Below are positions 35,173 through 45,132 of a DNA stretch of 64,000 nucleotides, one piece after another. Position numbers and translations under genes: made by a program. This DNA is from an uncultured Desulfovibrio sp. (GTDB lineage Bacteria > Desulfobacterota > Desulfovibrionia > Desulfovibrionales > Desulfovibrionaceae), in assembly GCA_900553065.1 (NCBI GenBank), contig USBZ01000001.1, positions 1 through 64,000 of the forward strand. The letters run 5' to 3'. The notes beneath the pieces are model-generated. The model searched no databases. It was not told the DNA's origin and saw nothing but the letters and a program-made list of their open reading frames with translations. Positions within the stretch are counted from its first letter, which is position 1; every line of letters begins with the position of its first letter.

Positions 35173-38076
35173 CTACAGTACCCGGGTTCTGGTCCAGCCT
35201 TCAGCCTCGGCCAGAGCCTCGGCGTCGGTTCCGCCGAGCACGCAGGGAACAGCCTTTTCAAGAGCGGCCGCAAGATAGGGAGCAAAGTCATGGAAATCGG
35301 AAAGACGCGTGGAAAGAATTTCCTCGCGGATGCGCTGACGCTGTTCATCCGTCTCGCCGGTCATCAGGCGGGAGAACGAAGTGGCGCCCTTGGCTCCGGG
35401 CAGCATGTAGCTATCCACATCGCCGATGGCTCCCACCACCGCGCGGGTGATGTCGGCCTCGGACAGAGACAGGTTGCCGAGGTAATCGGCCGTTTCGCGA
35501 TACACGCGCAGAGTATTCTCCACGTTGGGATCACGGTACGAAGCAAAGGTGAAGGCGCCGGTGGCCCGTCCGTACCGGGCAAAACAGCCGTAGGCTCCGC
35601 CCTGCACGCGGACGCGATCCCACAGATATCCCATGCGCAGATGACGAAGAATAACGGCCTGAGAGCCGCTGTAGCGATAGCCGGTATCCTTCAGGCTCAG
35701 ACCGAGGCCCACATAATTCACCTGTGCAGGAATGCTCAGAAGTTCTGCTCCGGGCAGTTCGGACAGCTCGAACGCGCAGGGGACAAACTCGCGGGAAGGA
35801 AGAGCGTGCGCCAGCTTTTCCAGAGGAACGCGAGCCGCGTCGAGAAGCGCGCCGTCCGCCGTCAGATCCAGCTTCAGCGCATCGCGCCGGATGATGCGCT
35901 CATGCAGGGCGCACAGCTCCCCGCGAACGGAGGCCCAGTCCTTCTCCAGCCTGCGAATGAGATCACGAACATAGAAAAGCGCGTTCACGCCGTTCATTTC
36001 CTCGGAAATGCGGCCGACCAGCGACAGTCTGCCGTTCAGGCGGGTATTGACCAGCGTATGGCCCGAAGGCACGGCGGCCTGTTCCATGCGGGCCTTCTCT
36101 TCGAGAGCCATCTGCATGAAACGCTCCTGATTGTCAAAATCAGGCTCGAAAAGAATTTCCTCCATCAGCGCCGCCATGCGCTCCACCTTGTCCGCCGTGC
36201 ACTTGCCGGACAGAGAAAGGAAGGTCACGGGGGAAGCATCTTCGATGCGCGGCAGCACCACGGCACCTGCCCCGAGGCTGCCGGTATGCGCGGAAATCTC
36301 GAAGCCGAGCTTCACATAGTCGCTGCGCTTCGTGCCGAGTTCCGTCAGCGCACGGACATAGAGCGGCGTAAGCGGCAGAAGATGCGGAGGCACGGCCGAA
36401 AGATCAAAGGCCAGCCGGGCATAGAGAATACCCGTAGTGTCCAGCTCATGCGTCACGACATCCAGACCGTCCCTGCTGTCCACGGCACAGGCGATGAGCG
36501 CATTCTCAGCAGGAAGATCCTGCTTGCCGAGGCTGGGAATGGTATCCAGAGCTTCCGGAGAATCAGGCTTCTGCTGTGCGGCTCTGAGCTCGGCAGCTAT
36601 CGCCGCCACTTCGGCACGCTCCTCTTCATTCATGCTGCTGCGCATGGCGGCCAGCTTCGCGTCTTCGGCAGCCTGTCTTGCAGCGGCCAGACCGGCATCG
36701 GGCACGAGCAGCACCGTAACGCGGTGGGCATTGTCCAGGAACCAGCGGCGGATCGCGTTTTCAAACACCTTTTTCCCGGAGGCCAGGCGGCTCTTGATGG
36801 ACGCAAGCGGCTTTTCCCACGCAAGAGGAGCAAAGGCGTCGCCGTCATACAGCCAGTCGGAGAGGCTCCGGAACATGGCGGCCAGTCCTCTCGGGAAGGA
36901 GCCGGTATTGTTTTCGCGCAGCATGAACTCCAGAGAATTCAAAGCGGCCTCCACGGCAGGAGCGGGCACGCCGTTCTCCGCCAGATCGGCAAGCGTATCC
37001 ATCATGAGGCGTTCCACTTCGGAAGCATCCTCGGCGTTGATGGAGCGCAGGCCCATGGAGAAATAGGACTGACGAAGATCGCCTTCAAGACCGCAGCCGG
37101 AAATGTCCTCGCCAAGACCGGAATCCATGAGAGCCTTGCGAAGAGGCGATCCGGGAAGACCGGCAATGATATGCTCAAGCATGTTGAGCACGAACATTTC
37201 CTCGGTATCCTTCGTTTCGCACAGAAGCCAGTTCACGGCCACATGAGCCTTGTCCGCATCCTCGCCTTCGGACGCGGCATAGGGAACCTCGAGAAGTCGG
37301 GGCGAAGAAAGACGGGGCTGAAGCGGCACTTCGGAAGAAACCTCGCGCTTTTCATAGGGCGCAAGCACTGCTGCTATGCGTTCCAGACGGGCTTCTTCGG
37401 GATCATCACCCCAGAAGAAGAAACGCGCATTGGACGGATGGTAGTAGCTCGCATGGAACTCCCGGAAGGCCTCGAAGGTAAGAGACGGAATCACGGCAGG
37501 ATCGCCGCCGGAATCAAGGCTGTAGAGCATGTCCGGGAACACGGCGTGCTGGCACTCCTCCATGAGTACGGAATCCGGGGAGGAATACACGCCCTTCATT
37601 TCATTGAACACCACGCCCTTGAACTGCCAGGGAGCGTCGGAGCCGTCGGTTTCGATGTGCCAGCCTTCCTGACGAAGCACGTTCTCATCAATGCGGGGAT
37701 GGAACACCGCGTCGAGATACACGTCGATAAGGTTGTAGAAGTCCTGAAGATTGCAGCTTGCCACCGGATAGCAGGTCTTATCCGGGAAGGTAAGCGCGTT
37801 GAGGAAGGTCTGAAGCGAGCTCTTCAAAAGCTCCACGAAGGGTTCCTTCACCGGATACCTGTCGGAGCCGCAGAGCACGGAATGTTCGAGAATATGGGCC
37901 ACGCCCGTGGAATCCCTGGGCGGCGTGCGGAAGCTTACGCCGAAGGACTTGTTTTCATCGCCGTTGCAGATGGACAAAAGTTCCGCGCCGGTGACATCGT
38001 GCTTCCAGAGACGGACACGTCCGCCGACCTCGCGCAGTTCCTCTTCCCTGACAAGGGTGAATCCATGACTGTTCAT
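35173..38076 (-). CDS. M16C-family zinc metallopeptidase (PreP-like)
   Basis: A 967-residue insulinase-type peptidase of the presequence-protease branch. The inverted zinc motif HILEH is at residues 61-65, followed by CGSDRYPVKEPFVELLKSS and TFPDKTCYPVAS, typical of PreP. Such enzymes form a closed chamber that degrades short peptides. No signal peptide is visible, so it is probably cytoplasmic. An AAGGA site precedes the ATG. It heads or is second in an operon with the TPR protein and the degenerate kinase. Confidence 0.92.
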   Translation of the reverse strand: MNSHGFTLVREEELREVGGRVRLWKHDVTGAELLSICNGDENKSFGVSFRTPPRDSTGVAHILEHSVLCGSDRYPVKEPFVELLKSSLQTFLNALTFPDKTCYPVASCNLQDFYNLIDVYLDAVFHPRIDENVLRQEGWHIETDGSDAPWQFKGVVFNEMKGVYSSPDSVLMEECQHAVFPDMLYSLDSGGDPAVIPSLTFEAFREFHASYYHPSNARFFFWGDDPEEARLERIAAVLAPYEKREVSSEVPLQPRLSSPRLLEVPYAASEGEDADKAHVAVNWLLCETKDTEEMFVLNMLEHIIAGLPGSPLRKALMDSGLGEDISGCGLEGDLRQSYFSMGLRSINAEDASEVERLMMDTLADLAENGVPAPAVEAALNSLEFMLRENNTGSFPRGLAAMFRSLSDWLYDGDAFAPLAWEKPLASIKSRLASGKKVFENAIRRWFLDNAHRVTVLLVPDAGLAAARQAAEDAKLAAMRSSMNEEERAEVAAIAAELRAAQQKPDSPEALDTIPSLGKQDLPAENALIACAVDSRDGLDVVTHELDTTGILYARLAFDLSAVPPHLLPLTPLYVRALTELGTKRSDYVKLGFEISAHTGSLGAGAVVLPRIEDASPVTFLSLSGKCTADKVERMAALMEEILFEPDFDNQERFMQMALEEKARMEQAAVPSGHTLVNTRLNGRLSLVGRISEEMNGVNALFYVRDLIRRLEKDWASVRGELCALHERIIRRDALKLDLTADGALLDAARVPLEKLAHALPSREFVPCAFELSELPGAELLSIPAQVNYVGLGLSLKDTGYRYSGSQAVILRHLRMGYLWDRVRVQGGAYGCFARYGRATGAFTFASYRDPNVENTLRVYRETADYLGNLSLSEADITRAVVGAIGDVDSYMLPGAKGATSFSRLMTGETDEQRQRIREEILSTRLSDFHDFAPYLAAALEKAVPCVLGGTDAEALAEAEGWTRTRVL

Positions 38077-38176
38077 GCGTTTTCCTTATATGTGTTTTCC
38101 TGTGTTCAAAATGAAAAAGGCGGCCCGTCGCAAGGTCGCCAACGACGCCCCCGCGGGCAGCGGACGGAAAAGGCGC

Positions 38177-38551
38177 TCAGCAGTTGGCTGCACGCAGGAT
38201 CTCTTCCGCCTGTTCCAGAGCAGGCCCGTCCTCCGCTCCGCAAAGCGTGCGCACGGCAAGCAGAAGCATATCGAGAGGAAGTTCCATGGAGTAGCGGCCG
38301 TTATATATCACGCAGCGCTCTCCGTGTACGGAAACGCGATACGCACGACAGGTGCTTTTCTCTCCACTGCCTTTCTGAATGGCATACACCTGTTCGTTCT
38401 GATCCGTGACATAAAGCTTCTGATGTGTCAGCACGCCGCTGTATTCATCGTACCACACAGCCTCGGAAAACAGACGCCCGTAAAACATGAGGCGGGATCC
38501 GTTTTCCAGATGCAGTGTGATCTTTTCCAGTTCATTCATCGCGGTGGCCAT
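38177..38551 (-). CDS. Hypothetical protein, 124 residues
   Basis: A small soluble protein I do not recognise, beginning MATAMNELEKITLHLENG and ending EEILRAANC. The first half looks like beta strands with repeated Tyr (EAVWYDEYSGVL, YRVSVHGERCVIYNGRY); the last 30 residues look helical. The ATG at 38551 is chosen because GGAG lies six bases upstream; the longer frame adds unconserved residues. It lies 100 bases upstream of the M16C gene and may be co-transcribed with it. Confidence 0.65.
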   Translation of the reverse strand: MATAMNELEKITLHLENGSRLMFYGRLFSEAVWYDEYSGVLTHQKLYVTDQNEQVYAIQKGSGEKSTCRAYRVSVHGERCVIYNGRYSMELPLDMLLLAVRTLCGAEDGPALEQAEEILRAANC

Positions 38552-38821
38552 AACAACTCCATTTCCAGCAAGATGCACAGGGACTGAGCCCTTGTATTCC
38601 CCCATAGCATTCCCTGCTGGAGAGTGTCAACGTTGATATTGTTAACCCACTGAAATACATTATGTTTAATTTTATGTACAAAAAAAATCCTCTTCCGAAG
38701 GCCCCATGGCGACCTTCCCTCCGCCCGAAGAATCTTTCTGAGCCCGGCTGAAGGAGGGCTCTTGTCATTGCCGGACAGCGAACCTATACAGAAAACAAAA
38801 AACATCCCTTCCGGAGACTCC

Positions 38822-39301
38822 ATGAACTACTGGCTTTTCAAGACTGAACCCGGCTGTTTTTCCCTGGACGACCTCATTTTTTCGCCGGACGCCACCACCT
38901 CCTGGGACGGCGTGCGCAACTATCAGGCACGCAATCTCATGCGTTCCATGAAAAAGGGCGATCTCGGCTTTTTCTATCACAGCGGCAAGAAGCCGGAAAT
39001 CGTGGCCGTCGTGGAGGTCGTGCGGGAGGCCTATCCCGACCATACCGCGCAGGATCCGAAGAACCGTCATTTCGATGAAAAGGCCACTCCCGACAATCCC
39101 CGCTGGTACATGGTGGACGTCAAGCTGACCGGACGTCTCGCGCATCCCATTGCGCTGGAAGATCTGCGCAAACAGTCGGAACTCGATGGCATGGAACTGC
39201 TCAAACGGGGCAGCCGCCTTTCCGTGCAGCCTGTGGAGGAGCCGTTCTTCAGGCACATCATGGGCATGATCGAAAGCAACGGGGGCATGCTGCTCCCCTA
39301 G
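38822..39301 (+). CDS. EVE domain protein
   Basis: A 159-residue EVE (PUA-like) domain protein: MNYWLFKTEPGCFSLDDL, TSWDGVRNYQARNLMRSMKKGD and FFYHSGKKPEIVAVVEVV. EVE domains recognise modified bases in DNA or RNA, and many stand-alone copies like this have no known partner. CGGAGAC lies before the ATG. No restriction or modification genes are beside it. Confidence 0.9.
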   Translation: MNYWLFKTEPGCFSLDDLIFSPDATTSWDGVRNYQARNLMRSMKKGDLGFFYHSGKKPEIVAVVEVVREAYPDHTAQDPKNRHFDEKATPDNPRWYMVDVKLTGRLAHPIALEDLRKQSELDGMELLKRGSRLSVQPVEEPFFRHIMGMIESNGGMLLP

Positions 39302-39606
39302 GAGCAGGCAGCGACGCGTCTTCCCGGCATTCTCTGCCGAAACGCCATGCCTGCGACTGAACCTCCTCCGTCACACGCAGTGCCCGCAGAAGATGCCCCT
39401 TCGACAGCGCCTGACTGACGCGGAGTGCTTTCTCTTCCGTGGATCTCTCCCTTTGCGCGCCGCCAGGGGCGACAGGCGTCAAGCACCAGGGAGCCACGGT
39501 TCCGCGCCGGAAGGCCCATCGTGAAAAGTGCCGGCAGCAAAGGCCATCTCTGCCCTCGCCTTTTCCCTTCCGCACCGCCCCCGAAAAATCCCAGCCGGCA
39601 TAACCG
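39302..39606. other. Spacer between convergent genes
   Basis: About 300 bases of GC-rich sequence between the EVE gene and the convergent EF-G-like gene. No gene is recognised here. Confidence 0.5.
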
Positions 39607-39642
39607 AAGGCGGCGTCCCCCGAATCCGGGAAGACGCCGCCT
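39607..39642. terminator. Convergent hairpin terminator
   Basis: AAGGCGGCGTC paired with GACGCCGCCTT (11 bp). It lies between the EVE gene (plus) and the EF-G-like gene (minus) and could serve either strand. Confidence 0.65.
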
Positions 39643-39685
39643 TCTATCTTACGGAAAGGGAGTCGCCTCCCTTTCTCCTGCTTTG

Positions 39686-41752
39686 CTATTCGCCGGCCTT
39701 GGCTGCCTGATGCTCTGCCACGACCTTGTCGACCACAGGCTGCGGAGCCTCTTCATAGTGGTCGAATTCCATGGTGAACACGCCCTGACCGCCGGTCATG
39801 CTGCGCAGATCGGGGGCATAGCGGAGCACTTCGCTCATGGGCACGTTGGCCTTGAGTTCGGTAATGCCGCCCTGAGAGTCGGAACCGAGCACCTTGCCGC
39901 GACGGGAAGACAGGTCGCCGATGACGTCGCCCATGTATTCGTCGGGAATGGTCACGGTCATCTGCACGACAGGTTCGAGCAGCACGACCTTGAGCTGAGA
40001 CATGGCCGCCTTGAAGGCGATGGAACCGGCCATTTTGAAGGCCATTTCCGAGGAGTCCACGGTATGATAGGAGCCGTCGTAGACGCGCACCTTGAAGTCC
40101 ACCACCGGGCATCCGGCCAGATAGCCGCGGGCCGCGCTTTCCTGAATGCCCTTGTCGATGGCGGGAATGTACTGACGGGGAATGACGCCGCCCACGATGG
40201 CGTCTTCAAAGGTGTAGCCGGAACCTCTGGGCGCGCCTTCCATTTCGATCCAGCAGTCGCCGAACTGACCGCGGCCGCCGGACTGCTTCTTGTGACGACC
40301 CTGCACCTGCACCTTGCCGCGCACGGTTTCACGATAGGGAACCTTGGGCGTCTTGAGCACGATGTCCACCTTGGAGCGGCGGCGGGCCTTTTCCACGGAA
40401 ATTTCAATGTGCAGCTGGCCCATGCCGGAAAGCAGGATGTCGGACGTTTCCTCGTCGCGGCCGAGCTTCAGGGTTGCGTCTTCGTCGAGCAGCTTCTGCA
40501 CGGCGGCAAAGACCTTGTCTTCATCGCCCTTCTGCTTGGGAGCAAGCGCGAAGGTGATGAGCTGCGGAGGCAGCTTGGGCAGCTCCACTTCAAAGGGAGC
40601 CTTTTCATCGCACAGGGTATCGCCGGTACGGGTGCTCTTGAGCTTGGTCACGCCCACGATGGAGCCGGGGCCGAGCGTATCCTTGCAGGGCGTCTGGTTC
40701 TTGCCGTTCACATAGACGAGTGAACCGAGACGTTCCATTTCGCCGGTGCGCATGTTCTTCAGCGTGGAATCGGAAGAAATGGTACCGGAAATGACGCGGA
40801 GCATGTTCACCTGACCGGAGAAGGCGTCGTTCAGAGAACGGAACACGAGGCAGGCGGCAGGCGCTTCGGGATCGGCGGCACGTTCGGAAGCGTCGGTTCC
40901 GAGCACGGCGGGACGATCAAGCGGCGAAGCCAGCAGGCTGTTCACCTGATTGAGCAGACGACGGCCGCCGCGGTTCTGCATGGCGGAGGAAGGCAGCACG
41001 GCCACGACCTCGCCGGAAAGCACGCCCTGACGCAGACCGGAAGCGATATCCTCATCGGAGAGGGTACCTTCTTCCAGATAGCGGTTCATGAGCTCTTCGT
41101 CGGAAGAGGCGATGTTTTCCACGGAGGTGTCGCGCAGCAGCATGGCCTCGTCTTCCAGATCGGCCGGAATGGGCATCTCTTCGGTTTCACCGTTTTCGAG
41201 GAAGCGGAAGGCCTTGCCTGCGAACACGTCCACAAGACCGATGAACTCTTCGTTTTCCAGAATCGGGATGTAGAGAACGACGGGGCGGACGCCCAGATGC
41301 GTGGTCAGACTGTTCAGGGCGGCGTCGAAATCGGCGCGTTCACGATCCATCTTGGTGACCACGGCGATGGCCGGAAGACCGGCGGCCTTCACGCTCTTCC
41401 ACATGCGGCGCATCTGGGGGCGGACGCCGTCCACGGCATCCACGACGATGACGGCGCTGTCCACAGCGGAAAGGAGCCATTCCATGTCGCCGGAGAAGTT
41501 GGAGTCACCGGGAATGTCGATAAGATTGTGCCGGAAGCCCTTCCAGTCGAAGGAGGCAAAGCCCGGCTGAATGGATCCGCGACGCTTGATCTCTTCGGGT
41601 TCGTAGTCCAGAGCCGTGGTGCCTTCTTCTATGGCACCGAGACGATTGATGATTCCAGCCTGAAAAAGCAGCATTTCTGCAAGCGAAGTCTTACCGCAGC
41701 CACCGGTGCCGACGAGGGCGTAGGTGCGTTGGTTCTCCAAAGCTATGGACAT
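39686..41752 (-). CDS. Elongation factor G-like translational GTPase
   Basis: A 688-residue EF-G-family GTPase: G1 loop GTGGCGKTS, G3 DIPGDSNF (DIPG instead of the usual DTPG), G4 TKMD, then domains II-V including YRETVRGKVQVQG and GRGQFGDCWIEMEG. This is the EF-G-like clade found next to a housekeeping FusA in many anaerobes; its role (translocation, ribosome recycling or a stress variant) is unsettled. The ATG at 41752 is preferred, with GGAG upstream; residues before it are not conserved. It stands alone, divergent from trmFO. Confidence 0.88.
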   Translation of the reverse strand: MSIALENQRTYALVGTGGCGKTSLAEMLLFQAGIINRLGAIEEGTTALDYEPEEIKRRGSIQPGFASFDWKGFRHNLIDIPGDSNFSGDMEWLLSAVDSAVIVVDAVDGVRPQMRRMWKSVKAAGLPAIAVVTKMDRERADFDAALNSLTTHLGVRPVVLYIPILENEEFIGLVDVFAGKAFRFLENGETEEMPIPADLEDEAMLLRDTSVENIASSDEELMNRYLEEGTLSDEDIASGLRQGVLSGEVVAVLPSSAMQNRGGRRLLNQVNSLLASPLDRPAVLGTDASERAADPEAPAACLVFRSLNDAFSGQVNMLRVISGTISSDSTLKNMRTGEMERLGSLVYVNGKNQTPCKDTLGPGSIVGVTKLKSTRTGDTLCDEKAPFEVELPKLPPQLITFALAPKQKGDEDKVFAAVQKLLDEDATLKLGRDEETSDILLSGMGQLHIEISVEKARRRSKVDIVLKTPKVPYRETVRGKVQVQGRHKKQSGGRGQFGDCWIEMEGAPRGSGYTFEDAIVGGVIPRQYIPAIDKGIQESAARGYLAGCPVVDFKVRVYDGSYHTVDSSEMAFKMAGSIAFKAAMSQLKVVLLEPVVQMTVTIPDEYMGDVIGDLSSRRGKVLGSDSQGGITELKANVPMSEVLRYAPDLRSMTGGQGVFTMEFDHYEEAPQPVVDKVVAEHQAAKAGE

Positions 41753-42027
41753 ACGAATCTCCAACTGAGGTTTGAATTTCTCTCGGACGCAAAAAGGACA
41801 CGCAGCCCCCTGCATCTATTCAGTGAATCCTTATATAAGGTCATAAAAAGTGCCACTATGCCCTGTCAAGATCATGCTGCTATTTTTCTGGTGAAAAAAA
41901 GCTTTTTCCTGCATTTGGATAAAAGAGTGACTTCCCTTCCGTCTTTCAGTAAGGTTGACCGGCACAGCGTGCCGCGCTTTTTTCAACGGCGGAACATTCC
42001 GCCTCTTTTTCTGAACACGGAGTCGTC

Positions 42028-43449
42028 ATGGAAACGTCAACGCCCGCTTTCGTCATCATCGGCGGAGGACTTGCCGGATGTGAATGCGCCCTTGCCCTTG
42101 CGCGCGCAGGTCTGCCCTGCATCCTTTACGAACAGAAGCCGGAAGCCTTTTCTCCTGCCCACACCAGTCCGCTTCTCGGAGAACTGGTCTGCTCGAACTC
42201 CTTCCGCTCCAATGATGCGCAAGGGTCCGGCGTCGGCCTGCTCAAGGAGGAAATGAGAAAGCTGCACAGCGCAACCATGACCATAGCCGAACGCTGCAGC
42301 GTTCCTGCAGGCAAGGCGCTTGCCGTGGACCGCACCATATTCAGCGAAGAGCTGACGCGCATGGTGGAGGAAGAGCCGCTCATCACGCTCATCCGCCGTC
42401 AGATTCCCACGCTCGACGCGCCGGAGCTGGAAGGCAGGACCGTCATCGTGGCGGCCGGACCGCTGGTTTCGGAAAATCTTGCCGCCTCGCTGGCCGATGT
42501 GATTTCCGGTGACGGTGAAAATCCCCGCCTCTATTTCTACGATGCCATAGCGCCCATCGTCCGCGCCGATTCCGTGGACATGAGCATCGCCTTCCGCGGC
42601 TCGCGTTACGGCAACGACGCCCCCCCGCCCTATTCCGACGACGCGCCCTTTCTGGACAAACCCGTGGAAACCATGGTCGATCCCGACGCCGAAGGCAACG
42701 GCGACTATCTGAACTGCCCCATGACCAAGGCTGAATACACGGCTTTCTACGAAGCCCTGCGCGAAGCGGAACGCGTGCCCGCGCATGACTTTGAAAAGGA
42801 AATACACTTCGAAGGCTGCATGCCCATCGAGGCGCTGGCCGACCGCGGAGACCGCACGCTCACCTTCGGCCCCCTCAAGCCCGTGGGATTCACCGATCCG
42901 CGTACCGGCCGCCGCCCCTACGCGCTGCTTCAGCTCCGTGCCGAAAATGCGGAACGCTCATCCTTCAATCTCGTAGGCTGCCAGACCAAGATGACCTACG
43001 GCGCGCAGGATCGCGTCTTCCGCCTCGTGCCCGGTCTCGCCCACGCGGAATTTCTGCGTTTCGGCAGCGTGCACCGCAATACCTATGTGAATGCGCCGGA
43101 ATGCCTGAATCCCGACCTTTCCCTGAAGGCCCGCCCGAACGTCTACCTTGCCGGGCAGATCACCGGCGTGGAAGGCTATGTGGAATCGGCGGCCTGCGGC
43201 CTGTGGCTGGGACTTCTGCTCGCGGCCCGCGCTCAGGGAAGAACACTTTCCCTTCCGCCCCAGACCACGGCCCTCGGCGCGCTCATGACGCACCTTCGCA
43301 CGGCCTCGAAGCATTTCACTCCTTCCAACATCCACTTCGGTCTCATGCCCGAACTTGCCGAGCGTACGAAGAAAAAGGCCCGCAAGGCGGAAATGGCCGA
43401 TCGCGGTCGCGCCGACTTCGATGCCTGGCTGGCAGACGCCGGGATCTGA
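42028..43449 (+). CDS. trmFO: tRNA m5U54 methyltransferase (folate/FAD-dependent)
   Basis: A 473-residue flavoprotein that makes ribothymidine at tRNA position 54 using methylene-THF and FADH2. The FAD motif is IIGGGLAGCECALALARAG, and the family signatures LLGELVCSNSFRSND, LAVDRTIFSEELT, GCMPIEALADRG and GQITGVEGYVESAA are all present. GGAG lies before the ATG. It is divergent from the EF-G-like gene across 275 bases. Confidence 0.95.
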   Translation: METSTPAFVIIGGGLAGCECALALARAGLPCILYEQKPEAFSPAHTSPLLGELVCSNSFRSNDAQGSGVGLLKEEMRKLHSATMTIAERCSVPAGKALAVDRTIFSEELTRMVEEEPLITLIRRQIPTLDAPELEGRTVIVAAGPLVSENLAASLADVISGDGENPRLYFYDAIAPIVRADSVDMSIAFRGSRYGNDAPPPYSDDAPFLDKPVETMVDPDAEGNGDYLNCPMTKAEYTAFYEALREAERVPAHDFEKEIHFEGCMPIEALADRGDRTLTFGPLKPVGFTDPRTGRRPYALLQLRAENAERSSFNLVGCQTKMTYGAQDRVFRLVPGLAHAEFLRFGSVHRNTYVNAPECLNPDLSLKARPNVYLAGQITGVEGYVESAACGLWLGLLLAARAQGRTLSLPPQTTALGALMTHLRTASKHFTPSNIHFGLMPELAERTKKKARKAEMADRGRADFDAWLADAGI

Positions 43450-43763
43450 GAGGCTGCGCCCCGTCGGAAATGAAAACGCTGCGCTGCGGTTCGTGCAATT
43501 CGGGCAACGGTGTGTCGCTGCCTGAAGCCGATGCACTCCCCGGCACCTCCCGAAACCGGCTTTCTGGAGAGCGTTCGTCGGAATCCTGATGTGAAACAGA
43601 AAAACGCCGCCATGCTGCGGCAGTAAAAAAGCAAACGCCATGAAGCGCAATGAAGTACGGCTCCATGCAGATACGACCCTCTGCGACGCCTGCATGGAGT
43701 AATCATCGTCGCAATATTCCCGTGCAGGCTTTCCCATCCGGCAAAAACAAGGAGAAAGTCCGC
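43450..43763. other. Intergenic region after trmFO
   Basis: About 310 bases. A small GC hairpin near 43600-43621 (GCCGC...GCGGC) has T-runs only on the minus strand, so it does not look like the trmFO terminator. No gene seen. Confidence 0.5.
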
Positions 43764-44027
43764 ATGAAATATGTGAACGCCCGGACCCTTCTTCCCGAAG
43801 CGCTGGTCAGAGAGCTGCAGAAATATATCCAGGGCGGATATATGTATGTACCTGTGGAGCAGACACGGCAGAAACGCTGGGGAGAGGTCTCCGGATACCG
43901 GAAGGAACTGGAGCTGCGCAACCGCAACATCGGCGAGGCCTACCGAAACGGCGTCTCCGTGGAGGCGCTGGCGGAAAAGTACTTCCTGTCCGTACACGCC
44001 ATCCGAAAAATCATCCATCAGAAATAA
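43764..44027 (+). CDS. CD3324-family helix-turn-helix protein
   Basis: An 87-residue protein matching the small CD3324 family known mainly from Firmicutes: MKYVNARTLLPEALVRELQ, YIQGGYMYVP, then a C-terminal helix-turn-helix (NGVSVEALAEKYFLSVHAIRKII) similar to Mor-type regulators. It probably binds DNA; targets are unknown. The ATG at 43764 has AAGGAGA upstream. It is monocistronic with a strong terminator. Confidence 0.83.
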   Translation: MKYVNARTLLPEALVRELQKYIQGGYMYVPVEQTRQKRWGEVSGYRKELELRNRNIGEAYRNGVSVEALAEKYFLSVHAIRKIIHQK

Positions 44028-44032
44028 CCTTC

Positions 44033-44061
44033 AGGGGCTGCTTCGTGCAGCCCCTCTTTTT
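44033..44061 (+). terminator. Terminator of the CD3324-type gene
   Basis: Perfect GGGGCTGC-TTCGT-GCAGCCCC hairpin followed by TCTTTTTT. Confidence 0.9.
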
Positions 44062-44270
44062 TCGCATACACTTTGATGCGGTATCATTCTGTTGATGGAT
44101 AAAACTTCGGCCGGTTCGTATGAAAAAAGAGTGCCCTGATGTTGAAACGCTGAGAGGCACCGACATCGCGCCACCCATACAGCCTTTTCGGGAGCTTCTC
44201 CCTGCTTTTCGCCTCCCGAAAAAACGCCCCGGCAAAAAAGGCCGCCGATTTTCGGCCGAAAGGAGACTCC

Positions 44271-44915
44271 ATGAACCCGGAAACCATCTATCCCCGCACA
44301 GGCGATCAGCACACCGTATATCTGAAATCCGTCGTCAACGATCCCGGCATCAGCGTCGGCGATTTCACGATATATAACGACTTCGTCCACGATCCCCGCG
44401 ACTTTGAAAAAAACAACGTGCTCTACCACTATCCGATCAACCGCGACAGGCTGGTGATCGGCAGATTCTGTTCCATCGCCTGCGGAGCAAAATTTCTCTT
44501 CACAAGCGCCAATCATACGCTCTCCTCCCTGTCCACCTATCCCTTTCCCCTGTTTTTTGAAGAATGGGGGCTGAACAGGCAGGACGTGACCACGGCATGG
44601 GATAATAAAGGCGACATCGTCATCGGTCATGACGTCTGGATCGGATATGAAGCCGTGATCCTGTCGGGCGTCACCGTCGGAGACGGGGCGATCATCGGTG
44701 CCCGCGCCGTCGTCACCCGCAACGTTCCGCCCTACACCATTGTCGGCGGCGTTCCGGCGAGATCCATACGCCGACGATTCCCGGACAATGTGATTGCGGA
44801 ACTTCTGAAGATCCAGTGGTGGAACTGGCCGGAAGACATCATCCGGGAACATATCGGCGACATTCAGTCCGGCAACGTCGAAAGGCTCGCTCAGCTCTTC
44901 TGGAGCGACCACTGA
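44271..44915 (+). CDS. Vat/CatB-like xenobiotic acetyltransferase
   Basis: A 214-residue left-handed beta-helix (hexapeptide repeat) acetyltransferase. The Vat/CatB hallmarks are visible: [19 protein letters not shown], the catalytic-type His82 in [14 protein letters not shown], the repeats [20 protein letters not shown], and [13 protein letters not shown]. Vat enzymes acetylate streptogramin A and CatB enzymes acetylate chloramphenicol, but many chromosomal members have unknown substrates. Resistance is therefore possible but not shown. The ATG has AAAGGAG upstream. It sits among unrelated genes. Confidence 0.88.
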   Translation: MNPETIYPRTGDQHTVYLKSVVNDPGISVGDFTIYNDFVHDPRDFEKNNVLYHYPINRDRLVIGRFCSIACGAKFLFTSANHTLSSLSTYPFPLFFEEWGLNRQDVTTAWDNKGDIVIGHDVWIGYEAVILSGVTVGDGAIIGARAVVTRNVPPYTIVGGVPARSIRRRFPDNVIAELLKIQWWNWPEDIIREHIGDIQSGNVERLAQLFWSDH

Positions 44916-45132
44916 AGCAGCCTCAGGCATGAGCGATTCTCTTCATCGAAATGCCGCCATGCTGAAGGGCAGCGATCCGCCGCGCCCATACATCTCCCCC
45001 TCCCACAGAATGAGCGCCGCACGCCCAGCTGTCTGCACTAAAGGAACGGCGTCCCGGTTCCGCCGGGCTCACGACACGCTTTCTCATGACTGCCGGCTTT
45101 TCAGTGCTCTGCTTTCATGCTAGCGTTCCTGC

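Noticed and set aside
35290..38409. A 1039-codon open frame on the plus strand, antisense to the M16C peptidase.
   Set aside because: It mirrors a real gene with clear motifs, has a low-complexity His/Gly/Ala-rich product and matches no family. Long antisense frames are expected from the GC-rich third codon positions here. The same applies to the large antisense frames at 3558-5531, 6553-8502, 50808-52817, 59924-61972 and 61770-63569.
43600..43625. GC hairpin after trmFO as its terminator.
   Set aside because: The T-run lies on the minus side, so it is not a proper plus-strand terminator, and no minus-strand gene ends there.
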